This document shows positions 26,400 through 37,948 of a stretch of DNA of 64,000 nucleotides, one piece after another. Location: NCBI GenBank assembly GCA_965198875.1, contig CBDAPU010000001.1, positions 930,001 to 994,000 on the forward strand, given 5' to 3'. The stretch comes from CBDAPU01 sp965198875 (GTDB lineage: Bacteria; Pseudomonadota; Gammaproteobacteria; Eutrophobiales; Eutrophobiaceae). The stretch's first letter is position 1; every line of letters begins with the position of its first letter. The notes under the pieces are model-generated. The model was not told the DNA's origin. It ran no database searches and saw nothing but the letters and a program-made list of their open reading frames with translations. The translations under genes were made by a program, and so were the position numbers.

Positions 26400-27485
26400 A
26401 TGAATAATAAGGTTTTTCTGTTTATTACGCTTTTTTTTGTCGTTGCCGCTGTCTTTATCAGCCAACAGCGGGCGCCCCAGACAAGCAGGGAGAAATCCAA
26501 ACTGTTTCCTGAACTGGCCAATTCCATTAACAACATCAGCGAAATCACTGTTACCGACAGCGAGAAGACGCTGACCATTCATCGTGCCTCAGATAAATGG
26601 ACGATGGCCGATGCGGATAACTACCCGGCTTTAATCAACAAAGTAAAACAAACTGTGGTGGCGGTGGCCGAGTTAAATGTGTTGGCGGAGAAAACCGCCG
26701 ATCCTAAGTTATATAAACGGCTAGGCGTTGAAGCGACAGATACCAAAGGCGCCACTTCTCATTTGCTCACCTTAAAAAGCGATGATAAAACCCTCGCCAG
26801 TTTGATTGTCGGCGATACCAGGCGAAGTCAATCGCCCTCAGGGAGTGCGGGTGTTTATGTGCGCCTGCCCGGGCAGGAACAGGCGCTGCTGGTTGATGGT
26901 AAGCTGTCGGTGAGTACTGACATGGTGACATGGATAAAAAGGGACGTCATTGACATTGCCTCTGATCGGATCCGTGATATTCAAATTAAACGAGGCGATG
27001 ATGCAGCGATACGTTTGCAAAGGAAGACATCGGCGGATGATCTGATGTTAGCGGATCTTCCCGAGGGCAAAGAACAACAGGCTGAATATATCATCAACCC
27101 CATGGGCGCCCTGCTTGAAAACATTTACGTTGAGGGCGTCAAAAACCGGAGCGCTCTTGATTTTACCTCGCCCGATGCGATGATCACCGTGAAGACCTTT
27201 GACGGGCTCTCCGCTAATGTGACCGTTGTGCAAAACGAAGGCGTAAAGTATGTTGCGTTCTCTTTTTCAACTTCAACTGCATCAACGGCCAATGAAGAGC
27301 ATGCCGATACGGACGGGGACAACACCGAGCACATCAATCCGGAGAAGGAAGCGGCGCAGTTAAACGCGCGGGCCAGCGGTTGGGCCTATCAGTTATCGGA
27401 GTCAAAAATGGCGTTGTTTGATAAAACACTAGCCGATCTGATCCGTGACCCGCAGCAAGATAAGGCAAACGGCGATATAAACTGA
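26400..27485 (+). CDS. DUF4340-domain membrane-anchored protein
   Basis: The protein has an N-terminal anchor (MNNKVFLFITLFFVVAAVFI) and a periplasmic DUF4340 domain, with segments such as KWTMADADNYPALINKVKQ and PSGSAGVYVRLPGQEQALLV. This family usually follows gldG-like genes, as here. The frame is open from a TTG at 26385, which overlaps the upstream stop; the ATG at 26400 places the anchor at the very N-terminus. Function is unknown, but it is likely to work with the ABC system. Confidence 0.85.
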   Translation: MNNKVFLFITLFFVVAAVFISQQRAPQTSREKSKLFPELANSINNISEITVTDSEKTLTIHRASDKWTMADADNYPALINKVKQTVVAVAELNVLAEKTADPKLYKRLGVEATDTKGATSHLLTLKSDDKTLASLIVGDTRRSQSPSGSAGVYVRLPGQEQALLVDGKLSVSTDMVTWIKRDVIDIASDRIRDIQIKRGDDAAIRLQRKTSADDLMLADLPEGKEQQAEYIINPMGALLENIYVEGVKNRSALDFTSPDAMITVKTFDGLSANVTVVQNEGVKYVAFSFSTSTASTANEEHADTDGDNTEHINPEKEAAQLNARASGWAYQLSESKMALFDKTLADLIRDPQQDKANGDIN

Positions 27486-27656
27486 TCCCTGTTGCAACTT
27501 CCATCGCCCCACTAACAACATCTCTTTGCGGTTTTTCATAAACCATGGCGGCGCGCCTATCCCATAACAGGCTTATCGGTATTGATGATGTTATCTTTAA
27601 GATCAGAGCGCCTGCATACGGCTGATGTGAGACTGTTGATGCACAGACTGACACGT

Positions 27657-27662
27657 TATACT
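27657..27662 (+). promoter_or_regulatory. Possible -10 element upstream of glyQS
   Basis: TATACT at 27657-27662 lies 35 bases before the glyQ ATG. A -35-like TTGATG is at 27636-27641, with a short spacer of 15, so the call is weak. Confidence 0.25.
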
Positions 27663-27696
27663 GCCATGGGATGGCCCTTATAAAACATCATTAAGC

Positions 27697-28575
27697 ATGG
27701 ATTTTCAGGCATTGATTTTCGCGCTACAGCAGTATTGGGCCGAGCGCGGTTGCATCATACAACAACCCTATGACATGGAAATGGGCGCCGGCACCTTTCA
27801 CCCCGCCACGTTTTTGCGTGCCATCGGCCCTGAGCCCTGGCATGCCGCTTATGTGCAGCCCTGTAGGCGACCTGCGGACGGTCGTTATGGTGATAATCCA
27901 AATCGACTACAACACTACTATCAATTCCAGGTGTTGTTGAAACCCTCACCAGATGACATGCAGGAGCAGTATCTGGATTCATTACGACACCTGGGCGTTG
28001 ACCCGCTCATCCATGATATTCGGTTTGTAGAGGATAACTGGGGCTCTCCCACCCTGGGCGCCTGGGGATTAGGCTGGGAGGTGTGGTTAAACGGCATGGA
28101 GATCAGTCAATTTACCTACTTCCAGCAAGTGGGTGGCCTCACCTGTCATCCCGTATCGGGCGAGCTGACCTATGGTGTAGAGCGCATTGCGATGTACTTG
28201 CAGGATACCGATAATGTTTATGATCTGTTATGGGCCAACAGCGGTAAGGGTGAGGTGCGTTATGGCGATATTTACCAGCAGAGCGAAGTGGAAATGTCCA
28301 GCTATAATTTTGATCAGGCCAATACGGAAAACCTGTTCCGCTGCTTTGATGAATGTGACACCCAAAGCGCCCGGCTCATCGAGGCGGGGCTGTCATTGCC
28401 CGCCTATGAGATGGTATTAAAAGCATCCCATATTTTTAATCTGCTCGATGCGCGCCAGGCCCTATCCGTGACTGAGCGACAACGATTTATATTGAAGATA
28501 AGGCAAATGGCGCAGGCGATCGCCCGGGCCTATTTGCAAAGACGCGAACAACTTGGCTTTCCATTATGTAAATGA
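27697..28575 (+). CDS. glyQ: Glycyl-tRNA synthetase alpha subunit
   Basis: The catalytic subunit of the bacterial alpha2-beta2 glycyl-tRNA synthetase, 292 residues. Family segments present are QQYWAERGCIIQQPYDMEMGAGTFHPATF, GRYGDNPNRLQHYYQFQV and EVWLNGMEISQFTYFQQ, cited here as landmarks over residues 10-160. It overlaps glyS by 4 bases. The tRNA-Gly it charges is encoded at 15036. Confidence 0.98.
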   Translation: MDFQALIFALQQYWAERGCIIQQPYDMEMGAGTFHPATFLRAIGPEPWHAAYVQPCRRPADGRYGDNPNRLQHYYQFQVLLKPSPDDMQEQYLDSLRHLGVDPLIHDIRFVEDNWGSPTLGAWGLGWEVWLNGMEISQFTYFQQVGGLTCHPVSGELTYGVERIAMYLQDTDNVYDLLWANSGKGEVRYGDIYQQSEVEMSSYNFDQANTENLFRCFDECDTQSARLIEAGLSLPAYEMVLKASHIFNLLDARQALSVTERQRFILKIRQMAQAIARAYLQRREQLGFPLCK

Positions 28576-30656
28576 TGGCGCCCATGATGGATAGAGAAGA
28601 TCTGTTGGTTGAAATAGGCGCCGAGGAGTTGCCGCCAACATCCCTGAAACCCCTGGCGGTCGCCTTTGCTGAGGAGATTCACAGGGGTCTCAATGATCAT
28701 GGCCTTAACCACGGCGATCATACATGGTATGCCACGCCCCGGCGGCTTGCAGTTATCGTCAGAGACGTCATCGCATCACAAGCTAACAGGGCTGTTGAGC
28801 GGCGCGGCCCGCCCATCAAGGCCGCTTATGATGAGGCCGGCAAACCCACAAAGGCGGCGGTAAGTTTTGCCCGCGCCTGTGGTGTGTCTGTTTCAGAGTT
28901 AGGTACTCTGGAGACAGGCAAAGGTAGCTGGCTGTCTTACAAAGGGATTGTCGAGGGGGAGAGCGCCTCTCGATTGATCCCCGACATCATCAACAAGGCA
29001 TTAACAAGGCTACCCATCGCCAAACGTATGCGCTGGGGTAGCGGTCATGTTGAGTTTGTCCGGCCAGTACATTGGGTGGTTTTATTATTTGGTGATGAGG
29101 TGATCGACGCCCACATCCTGGGCAAGGCCACAGGCGATGAAACATTTGGCCACCGTTTTCATCACCCCCATGCAATCAAACTGCATAAAAGCCAAGACTA
29201 CATTGACGCCTTAAAGAGCAGGGGATACGTACTGGCGGATTATATTGACCGACAAGCCCTGATCCGCCAGCTTGTCATGGATGCGGCAAAGGATTGTGAC
29301 GGCACAGCGCGTATAGACGAAGGGCTGCTTGATGAGGTCACGGCGCTCGTTGAGTGGCCGGTGGCGATCAGCGGATCGTTTTCGATAAGTTTTTTATCCC
29401 TGCCGGAGGAGGTGTTGATCGCAACCATGCAAAGCCAGCAAAAATACTTCCCCGTATTCAGCAAGGACGGGAAACAACTAACGGCAAACTTTATCGCCAT
29501 CTCGAACATTGAAAGCAGATCCCCCGAACAAGTGAGGCTGGGAAACGAGCGGGTGCTCAAGCCTCGCTTGAGTGACGCCGCATTTTTCTGGCAGCGTGAC
29601 TGTCGTCAGCCCCTGGAGAGCCTGCGCCCACAGTTGCATAAGGTTATCTTCCAGCAAAAGCTGGGCACCCTGCGAGACAAAACCGAGCGCATGAAACAGC
29701 TAGGCGCCTTTATCGCAGAGCGACTTAAGATCGACGCCGGCGATGTTGAACGTGCCGCACGACTGGCAAAATGCGATCTACTGACGGCGATGGTGGGTGA
29801 GTTCCCGGCATTACAGGGCGTCATGGGGCGTTATTATGCCGGCAGGGATGGCGAGAACGAGGACATCGCCGGGGCCCTGGATGAGCAGTACATGCCCCGA
29901 TATGCCGGCGCTGAGCTACCGAAGTCAGGTGTCGGCCAGGTCCTGGCCATCGCCGATAGACTGGATACGATAATGGGTATTTTTGCCATTGGCCAGGCGC
30001 CCACTGGCGATAAAGATCCGTTTGCGCTACGTCGCGCCAGTCTTGGTTGTCTTCGGATCCTGATCGAGCGCCAGTTGCCGCTGGATCTGCAAAGCTGCCT
30101 CAAGCGATCCGCCGAGAGTTATGACGACAGGATCAATGCCCATGCCGTCATCGCTGATGTCTTCGATTTCATGATGGAAAGGCTACGTCATTACTATACG
30201 GACAACGGGATCGGCGCCGATGTGTTCGAAGCGGTGCTGGCCTGCCGACCCGGCGAGCCCTATGATTTTAACCTTCGACTACAGGCGGTGGAGGAGTTTA
30301 AGTCATTACCCGGCGCTGCTAACCTTTCGGCGGCGAATAAACGCATACGGAACATCCTCAAACAGGCGAATTATGAGAATGGGGAGGCGCCCGATGAGGG
30401 ATTGTTTCAGGAGAAGGCGGAACGAGAATTATACCAACACATGCAGGCCATCAACGCCGGGGCGCATATCCAGCGGCAGGACTATGTTTCCATGTTGACG
30501 GGTCTTGCTGATCTGAGAGATGTTGTCGATAGCTTTTTTGATGAGGTCCTGATCATGTGTGATGATGAGACATTAAAAAACAATCGCTTGGCCTTGCTGA
30601 GCGCGCTGAGAGAGCTGTTTTTAACGACCGCCGATATTTCCAAACTGCAAGGTTAG
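28572..30656 (+). CDS. glyS: Glycyl-tRNA synthetase beta subunit
   Basis: The 694-residue beta subunit begins DLLVEIGAEELPP, the family signature. It includes an HD-like central region and a C-terminal DALR-type anticodon-binding domain that recognises tRNA-Gly. Several ATGs cluster at the start. The first one overlaps the glyQ stop, and the second cluster (MMDREDLL) is also possible. Confidence 0.97.
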   Translation: MMAPMMDREDLLVEIGAEELPPTSLKPLAVAFAEEIHRGLNDHGLNHGDHTWYATPRRLAVIVRDVIASQANRAVERRGPPIKAAYDEAGKPTKAAVSFARACGVSVSELGTLETGKGSWLSYKGIVEGESASRLIPDIINKALTRLPIAKRMRWGSGHVEFVRPVHWVVLLFGDEVIDAHILGKATGDETFGHRFHHPHAIKLHKSQDYIDALKSRGYVLADYIDRQALIRQLVMDAAKDCDGTARIDEGLLDEVTALVEWPVAISGSFSISFLSLPEEVLIATMQSQQKYFPVFSKDGKQLTANFIAISNIESRSPEQVRLGNERVLKPRLSDAAFFWQRDCRQPLESLRPQLHKVIFQQKLGTLRDKTERMKQLGAFIAERLKIDAGDVERAARLAKCDLLTAMVGEFPALQGVMGRYYAGRDGENEDIAGALDEQYMPRYAGAELPKSGVGQVLAIADRLDTIMGIFAIGQAPTGDKDPFALRRASLGCLRILIERQLPLDLQSCLKRSAESYDDRINAHAVIADVFDFMMERLRHYYTDNGIGADVFEAVLACRPGEPYDFNLRLQAVEEFKSLPGAANLSAANKRIRNILKQANYENGEAPDEGLFQEKAERELYQHMQAINAGAHIQRQDYVSMLTGLADLRDVVDSFFDEVLIMCDDETLKNNRLALLSALRELFLTTADISKLQG

Positions 30657-30661
30657 CGCTG

Positions 30662-31201
30662 ATGAGGCTAGTCATACTGGATAGGGACGGCGTGGTTAAC
30701 GAGGACTCGGGCGAGCATATTAAGTCTGAGCAGGAGTGGCATGCGATCCCCGGCAGCCTCTCGGCGATAGCAAAACTCAATCACCATGGCTATCGTGTTG
30801 TTGTCGCAACCAACCAGTCGGGGTTAGCCAGTGGCAAGTTCACCTTAAAAGACTTGAACAGAATACATCAAAAAATGCACACCCATCTGGCCCAATTCGG
30901 CGGTGTTGTTGAGGCCATATTCTTTTGTCCCCACGGGCCGGATGCGGGTTGTGACTGCCGTAAGCCCAAGCCCGGGCTGTTTCATGACATACAAAAAAGA
31001 CTGCACATTTCATTAAAGGACGTTGTTACGGTGGGAGATAAATGCAGCGACATGGAAGCGGCGCTCGCAGTCGGCTGCAAACCCATGCTGGTGAAAACCG
31101 GCCAGGGTCAATCACAGATAGACGCCGGGCGCATTGCCGATACTATTCCGGTGTATGCTGATCTGGCGGCGGCGGCTTCGGCTATCCTCTCAGGTGATTA
31201 G
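30662..31201 (+). CDS. gmhB: D-glycero-beta-D-manno-heptose-1,7-bisphosphate 7-phosphatase
   Basis: A HAD-superfamily phosphatase of the ADP-heptose pathway, which supplies the LPS inner core. The nucleophile motif is LDRDGVVNED, motif II is ATNQSG and the Asp motif is VGDKCSDMEAA. The zinc-binding loop CPHGPDAGCDCRKPKPG marks the GmhB branch. It has 179 residues and starts 5 bases after glyS. Confidence 0.94.
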   Translation: MRLVILDRDGVVNEDSGEHIKSEQEWHAIPGSLSAIAKLNHHGYRVVVATNQSGLASGKFTLKDLNRIHQKMHTHLAQFGGVVEAIFFCPHGPDAGCDCRKPKPGLFHDIQKRLHISLKDVVTVGDKCSDMEAALAVGCKPMLVKTGQGQSQIDAGRIADTIPVYADLAAAASAILSGD

Positions 31202-31207
31202 GTTGCC

Positions 31208-31927
31208 ATGATCTACATCCGATCAGGCCTATTTTTATCAGGTTTGATTCTCTCAACCATGATCGCCGTTCCCATCACCTTCATCTTGTTGCCGGCGCCT
31301 TTTCCGATCCGATTTCGCCTGGCGTCAAATTGGGCCAGGTTCAATCTCTGGTGGCTTGGGCTAACCTGCGGGATAAAAGCGAAAATAGAAGGGCTGGAGA
31401 ACATCAGCGAACACACCTCCATAATAATGTGTAAACACCAGTCGGCCTGGGAGACGTTGATGATCCAGTTGCTGTTTCCGCCACAGGTGTGGATCTTAAA
31501 GCGTGAATTGTTATGGATCCCGATTTACGGTTGGGGCCTGGCGACCATGCGGCCCATTGCCATCGACCGGGACGCAGGCGTGCGTTCGTTGAAACAAATT
31601 GTGCGCCAAGGCACTGAGCGATTAAAGGCCGGGCTGTGGGTGGTCGTCTTCCCGGAGGGCACGCGTATAGCGGCGGGTGAGAGAGAGAAATATCACCCGG
31701 GCGGGGGTATGCTCGCTGAGAGATCCGGCTATCCCATTGTCCCTGTCGCCCATAATGCGGGCTACCTGTGGCCTCGCAACAGCTTTCTGAAATGGCCGGG
31801 GGAGATTACTATGGTCATAGGCAAGCCGATTGAACCGGCCGGTAAAAAAGCACATGCGATCACCCTGGAGGTAGCACAATGGATCGAATCGACGGTGGCG
31901 AGGCTGCCGGCCCCTGCCCGTCAGTAG
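31208..31927 (+). CDS. plsC: 1-acyl-sn-glycerol-3-phosphate acyltransferase
   Basis: This membrane enzyme adds the second acyl chain to make phosphatidic acid. An N-terminal hydrophobic span (about 8-30) is followed by the acyltransferase motif CKHQSAWETL, the H-x4-E variant found in this proteobacterial group. The phosphate-binding FPEGTR and a later YPIVPVAHNAG block are present. It has 239 residues and lies 6 bases after gmhB in the glyQS-gmhB-plsC run. Confidence 0.93.
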   Translation: MIYIRSGLFLSGLILSTMIAVPITFILLPAPFPIRFRLASNWARFNLWWLGLTCGIKAKIEGLENISEHTSIIMCKHQSAWETLMIQLLFPPQVWILKRELLWIPIYGWGLATMRPIAIDRDAGVRSLKQIVRQGTERLKAGLWVVVFPEGTRIAAGEREKYHPGGGMLAERSGYPIVPVAHNAGYLWPRNSFLKWPGEITMVIGKPIEPAGKKAHAITLEVAQWIESTVARLPAPARQ

Positions 31928-32242
31928 CGGTCATTCGCTCTGCAACAGGCAGGGACAGTCTTTATTATCTACCACGATATGCTTAAAGCAGTGCAGATAA
32001 CCTTTGCATGTCAATGACGAACAGCTTAACTGGCCTCGCCCCGCATATCAGCGGCACATGTGTTGGTCATCAAAGCATCGCCGGATAAGCTGGGATCCCT
32101 GGTATAATGAGAGAACTCCCCTAAATGATAGCCAGTGAGCCACCATGCCTGGATTGCCAGGCTGATTGGCTAATACGCTAATCTATGGGAGTATAAACCT
32201 AATTTAACCAACGGCTATTTCGCAGAAGCACCCGGGGCGCCT
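31928..32242. other. Gene-free gap between plsC and hemB
   Basis: No gene is visible in these 315 bases. The one readable element is an extended -10 motif at 32100-32108, listed separately. Confidence 0.4.
32100..32108 (+). promoter_or_regulatory. Possible extended -10 promoter for hemB
   Basis: TGGTATAAT at 32100-32108 matches the extended -10 consensus TGnTATAAT exactly. No good -35 is seen, which is compatible with this promoter class. It would give a leader of about 130 bases before hemB. Confidence 0.35.
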
Positions 32243-33250
32243 ATGGCAAATACCTATTCAGGCCGGTTTCCAACAACACGACTTCGGCGTATGCGTGAGC
32301 ATGATTTTACCCGCAGACTGATGCGGGAGACTGCTCTCTCGGTCGATGATCTGATCTATCCGGTATTCATCATGGAAGGTGCGGCATTACGTGAAGCCAT
32401 CCCCTCCATGCCGGGTGTGGAGCGGCTGAGCATCGATCTGTTACTTGAAGAGGCCAGGGCAATAGCCAGGCTGGGTATACCGGCCATTGCCCTGTTCCCG
32501 GTGATAGCCGAGCAGAAAAAATCCGCCGATGGCCGGGAAGCCCATAACCCGAAGGGTCTGGTTCAAACCGCCGCCAGGGCGTTGAAAAATACCGTCCCTG
32601 AGTTGGGCCTTATCGCAGATGTCGCCCTGGATCCGTTTACCAGCCACGGCCATGATGGTTTGCTTAACGACACCGGCTATGTTGTGAACGATGCAACGGT
32701 CGATGTGCTCATCAAACAGTCTGTATCGCTGGCCGATGCCGGTGTGGATATTATCGCCCCCTCGGACATGATGGATGGTCGCATCGGCGCCATACGCCAT
32801 GCCCTGGACGCCGCCGGTCATATCAATACCAGAATACTGGCGTACTCGGCAAAATACGCCTCCGGTTTCTATGGCCCGTTCCGGGACGCCGTGGGCTCTT
32901 CGGCCAACCTGGGCAAGGGTGGCAAACAAACCTATCAAATGGACCCGGCCAACAGCGATGAGGCGCTACGGGAAGTGGCGCTGGATATACAGGAAGGGGC
33001 GGACATGGTGATGGTGAAACCGGGGCTGCCCTATCTGGACATCGTTCATCGCATCAAGCGCCAGTTTGGACTGCCGACCTTTGTGTATCACGTCAGTGGT
33101 GAGTACGCCATGCTAAAAGCCGCTGCACAAAACGGTTGGCTGGACGAGAAAGCCGTCGTGCTGGAGTCCCTGTTATCCTGCAAACGTGCCGGTGCGGACG
33201 GCATAGTGACCTATTACGCCAGGCAGGCGGCTGAGTGGCTGGCGGAATAA
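32243..33250 (+). CDS. hemB: Delta-aminolevulinic acid dehydratase (porphobilinogen synthase)
   Basis: HemB condenses two 5-aminolevulinate molecules to porphobilinogen. The 335 residues include DPFTSHGHDG, the Lys-containing YSAKYASGFYGPFRDA and the active-site MVKPGLPYLD. DPFTSHGHDG in place of the cysteine zinc triad indicates the magnesium-type enzyme. hemH, which acts later in the pathway, is at 54791 and is not linked. Confidence 0.97.
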   Translation: MANTYSGRFPTTRLRRMREHDFTRRLMRETALSVDDLIYPVFIMEGAALREAIPSMPGVERLSIDLLLEEARAIARLGIPAIALFPVIAEQKKSADGREAHNPKGLVQTAARALKNTVPELGLIADVALDPFTSHGHDGLLNDTGYVVNDATVDVLIKQSVSLADAGVDIIAPSDMMDGRIGAIRHALDAAGHINTRILAYSAKYASGFYGPFRDAVGSSANLGKGGKQTYQMDPANSDEALREVALDIQEGADMVMVKPGLPYLDIVHRIKRQFGLPTFVYHVSGEYAMLKAAAQNGWLDEKAVVLESLLSCKRAGADGIVTYYARQAAEWLAE

Positions 33251-33298
33251 CTCTCTTAAAATCGTGTTGAGGAAGTCAGTACGCTTATTTGCCTCACC

Positions 33299-35311
33299 TT
33301 ACCCCAACGCTAAAGGGAAAATATCCTTGTGCTCCTTATCCATTTTATATCTCAATTTTTTAAATTTGTTTTGGATATTCTTCCAAGTATCATCTCTACC
33401 ATAGAAAGTTTGCAACGACGAACCGATATTTTTTTCAAACTCGGCATGTTCTTTTTTAATCAATTCATCGAGGATGATTTTTAGCCAGGGGTTGACTACC
33501 TGTTCAGAAAGAAACTCCTTCTTGCAAAATAAATCATGATCCAGCAATGGCCTGACATAGCCGCATTTATCAAAAATCAGTTTTATTACAGCCAGTGTCA
33601 AATTGTATCCTTTCGAAAAAAAATAATATTCCCTTACCATAGCCAGTAAATTTTCTTTTTGTTCAACGAAAGTATCAAAATTCGAAATATCTTTCTTCAT
33701 CATCTCTCCAAACAGTATGCTTCTGCTGATAATGTCCCTGATATTTTGGTGAGACTTCGCGGCATCGGTAGCATCTTTATTCCATTGCGTTATTTTGGAA
33801 ATGATCTGGCCATCGCGTTGTTTGTTGCTGTATATATCTGATTGCACCTTGATTGCCTGAAAGAGGTGCCATGCCAGTATCATTTCTTTTACTCGATCTT
33901 CTGATACGCTCTTTTCATCAAACACCAAGTTATAGTATTTGTCTTGAGCATAGCCGAAAATGCTACTCTTCTTGGCAGCAGCAAGGGAAGGATCAACTGC
34001 ATAGACCATCCAGACGATAGCCAGCGTTTCAATAGTTATTTTCTCATCCCAGTATTTGAAATCCTTTCTCCTCATGTTGAGCAAATTATGGGTTTCCTTT
34101 CCACTATCAAGAAACTTTCTGTCGCCTCGTTTTATTTCATAGAAATAGCCAAACTTCGCCATGAGTTTTTGAATTGCAATCTGCTCAGGATTATTGGCGT
34201 AAAAATCTGTTTCCTTTACGGAGTTCTGGCTGTTGTTATATCTGATAACTTTCTCTTCGAATTGTGAGGTCTTGCGCCCGTCTTTTTCCGCATCCTGAAT
34301 CACTCGGAACAATATTTTGATCTTTGCAAACTCTTCTTTAACTTCTTTTTCTGCATCAGATGACGACTCTCTTCTCCTTTTATCGTTCAGTTTGTTCTTG
34401 TACGCATCATAAATCGCATTGACAGTCTGGGCGCCGTTGATTATCTGCGGATACTCGATCCTCAGTGTTTGATTGGTTTCTCTGTGTTTGAAGCCTTTGG
34501 AGGTTATGGTGATGCCATTGTTATAAAAGTAAAAATTTCCCGGCTCGCCTTTTGCAGTGTCTGCAATGCCCTTGTTGATTTTGTTTTGCCCCAGCCCGAA
34601 GCGGAGATTTTTGTCAAACAGTTTGTATCGGTAGCTTTGACGGAGCTTGATCAACTCATCACCTGTAATGATGGAGACCAGGGTCATGTGCTTTTTACTT
34701 ACCCCAGGTTTAATAACATCGTCATTTAGCCGAATGTCCATATAGGGTGGTTCCGTCCTGTCCAGCTTGGACACATATTCCTGATATTCCTCTTTTATCT
34801 CATCCCAGCCATAGTATTTTATTTTGCCTTCGTAGTGTTTGAGTATGGAAGGATCGCCCGCCCTGCCCAGATGGAAAAAGAGTAGTTTTGTCTTAAAACT
34901 TTGTTTGGAATAGCGAAGATATTCTTCGGCAATCTCCCTGATTTTGTCATTTTTATGCGTATCAATAAACTCATGATCCTTCAACTTGTCCGGTACATTC
35001 TCAAGATAAGACAACCATTCTTTTTTTAATGCTTTTTTGTCTTTCTCCGAACGGCATGATTTACATTGTATGATGTTGATCTCCCTGTTTTCCTCATCAA
35101 CAAAAAACGCATCCATGGACTCATCGTTTGTCTTCAATCCCGTCAAGGCGTCCCTGATCTGATCGTCCGACAACGCATCCCAAAAAATTTTCAGGCAAAA
35201 ATAAGGGAAACCTTCCGTTATGTCGTCCGAGTACTCGGAAGATTCCTTCTTGATTGCCGTAAAGAAATCCTTGTCGTTTAGATGCGCCTTTGATTTTACT
35301 TGTTTCTTCAT
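33299..35311 (-). CDS. AIPR-family (abortive infection phage resistance) protein with N-terminal nuclease-like region
   Basis: The 670-residue protein contains the AIPR core, with LFDKNLRFGLGQNKINKGI, FYFYNNGITITSKGF and PQIINGAQTVNAIY (about 225-310). The N-terminal region has D67 followed by IIQCK (Q82, K84), the D...QxK pattern of Mrr-like PD-(D/E)XK nucleases. Proteins of this kind are linked to phage defence. The gene is visibly richer in A/T and Lys codons than its neighbours and is alone on its strand between hemB and ntrC, with no partner gene, so recent transfer is likely. What triggers it cannot be told. Confidence 0.85.
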   Translation of the reverse strand: MKKQVKSKAHLNDKDFFTAIKKESSEYSDDITEGFPYFCLKIFWDALSDDQIRDALTGLKTNDESMDAFFVDEENREINIIQCKSCRSEKDKKALKKEWLSYLENVPDKLKDHEFIDTHKNDKIREIAEEYLRYSKQSFKTKLLFFHLGRAGDPSILKHYEGKIKYYGWDEIKEEYQEYVSKLDRTEPPYMDIRLNDDVIKPGVSKKHMTLVSIITGDELIKLRQSYRYKLFDKNLRFGLGQNKINKGIADTAKGEPGNFYFYNNGITITSKGFKHRETNQTLRIEYPQIINGAQTVNAIYDAYKNKLNDKRRRESSSDAEKEVKEEFAKIKILFRVIQDAEKDGRKTSQFEEKVIRYNNSQNSVKETDFYANNPEQIAIQKLMAKFGYFYEIKRGDRKFLDSGKETHNLLNMRRKDFKYWDEKITIETLAIVWMVYAVDPSLAAAKKSSIFGYAQDKYYNLVFDEKSVSEDRVKEMILAWHLFQAIKVQSDIYSNKQRDGQIISKITQWNKDATDAAKSHQNIRDIISRSILFGEMMKKDISNFDTFVEQKENLLAMVREYYFFSKGYNLTLAVIKLIFDKCGYVRPLLDHDLFCKKEFLSEQVVNPWLKIILDELIKKEHAEFEKNIGSSLQTFYGRDDTWKNIQNKFKKLRYKMDKEHKDIFPLALG

Positions 35312-35476
35312 ATACTTCCCCGATGATCTGTTACATGATCATGTTTTATATTCTATCCGCCCTAAAAAATCTCTGCCAAAAAATTCACCAGTGCTCGCCA
35401 GGAGCGCCCGTCAACAAGCTCACTTTCGTATTCGACAAATCGCTCCCGTATCATTGCCGTCAACCTGCGCTTGGGA

Positions 35477-36864
<1,388 letters not shown>

Positions 36865-36868
<4 letters not shown>

Positions 36869-37935
36869 GCCCCACTCCCCTCCGCCAATGGCAAGCAGAT
36901 CTGAAAGCAGGTCTGATCAGCGATTCTTTCATATTGAATGATCCCGTTATGGGACTGGATCAAGGATTGTGATATTGACAGACCCAGACCCGTCCCTTCC
37001 GCCCTGCCGGTCACCAGCGGGTAGAATAGCTGCTCTTCTATGTCAGCGGGCACACCGGGGCCAGTGTCGATGACGTCAATCTGCACCGCCAGTTTGTAGG
37101 GTTGTTGGCGGATGGTCATGCGATGCTTAACCCGTGTACGCAGCAGAATCTCGCCGTTCTCATCGATCGCCTGAGTGGCGTTTCTGAGAATATTCAACAA
37201 GGCCTGGATCAACTGCTCCCTATCCCCCTTGAGCATGGGCAAACTGGGATCATAATCACGCTGGATCCGGGTATTCAGTCTTGCCTCGGCCTGAACCACA
37301 TTACAGGCGTATTCCATGAGTTCATGAATGTTGATCCGGCTCACCGTTCTTTTCACCGCCGGGGTCAACATTCTGTCGATCAACTTGTGCAGGCGATCGG
37401 CCTCGTTGATGATGATCCGGGTATATTCAACCAACTCAGAGCCATTCAGCTCCCCTTCCAGCAACTGTGCCGCCCCCCGCAGACCGCCTAAGGGATTTTT
37501 AATTTCATGGGCCATGCCTTGCAGTGATTTCCTCGCCGTATCATGCAACAGCGATAGGTGATTCTCCCGCATCACACGGGTGTAGGAATTGGCGTTGATC
37601 AATTCCAGGATGACCTCATTGCAGCCCTCCCCATCCATCAACGGGGTCAACATATAATCCACCGTCATCGCTTTTCCATTCGGTAGCGATAAAGCGATCC
37701 CCCATTCCATGTAGGGCTGGCGTGTCTTCAGCGCCCTTCGGATGTTCTCAACCAGCTTATGGGGTGTGGTTAAAATCTCATCGGCATAGTGACCGCACAT
37801 TTTCCTGTGACTGATGGAAAGCAAATTCTCCCCCGCCGTGTTGATGTCGGTCAGTTGTAGCTTGCGGTCAAATACCAGCACGGCAGTGTAAATATTATCG
37901 AGCAGGCGGTTTGCCCGACCTTGCATGCAATCCAT
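36865..37935 (-). CDS. ntrB: Nitrogen regulation sensor kinase NtrB
   Basis: NtrB phosphorylates and dephosphorylates NtrC under control of the PII protein. A PAS-like domain (about 8-115) is followed by the H box GMAHEIKNPLGGLRGAA with the phosphorylated H143. The ATPase domain has a conserved N box (LLNILRNATQAI) and the G boxes DTGPGVP and GTGLGLS. No membrane span is present, as expected for this cytoplasmic kinase. It has 356 residues and is coupled to ntrC. Confidence 0.97.
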
Positions 37936-37948
37936 GAGCTCTATTATT

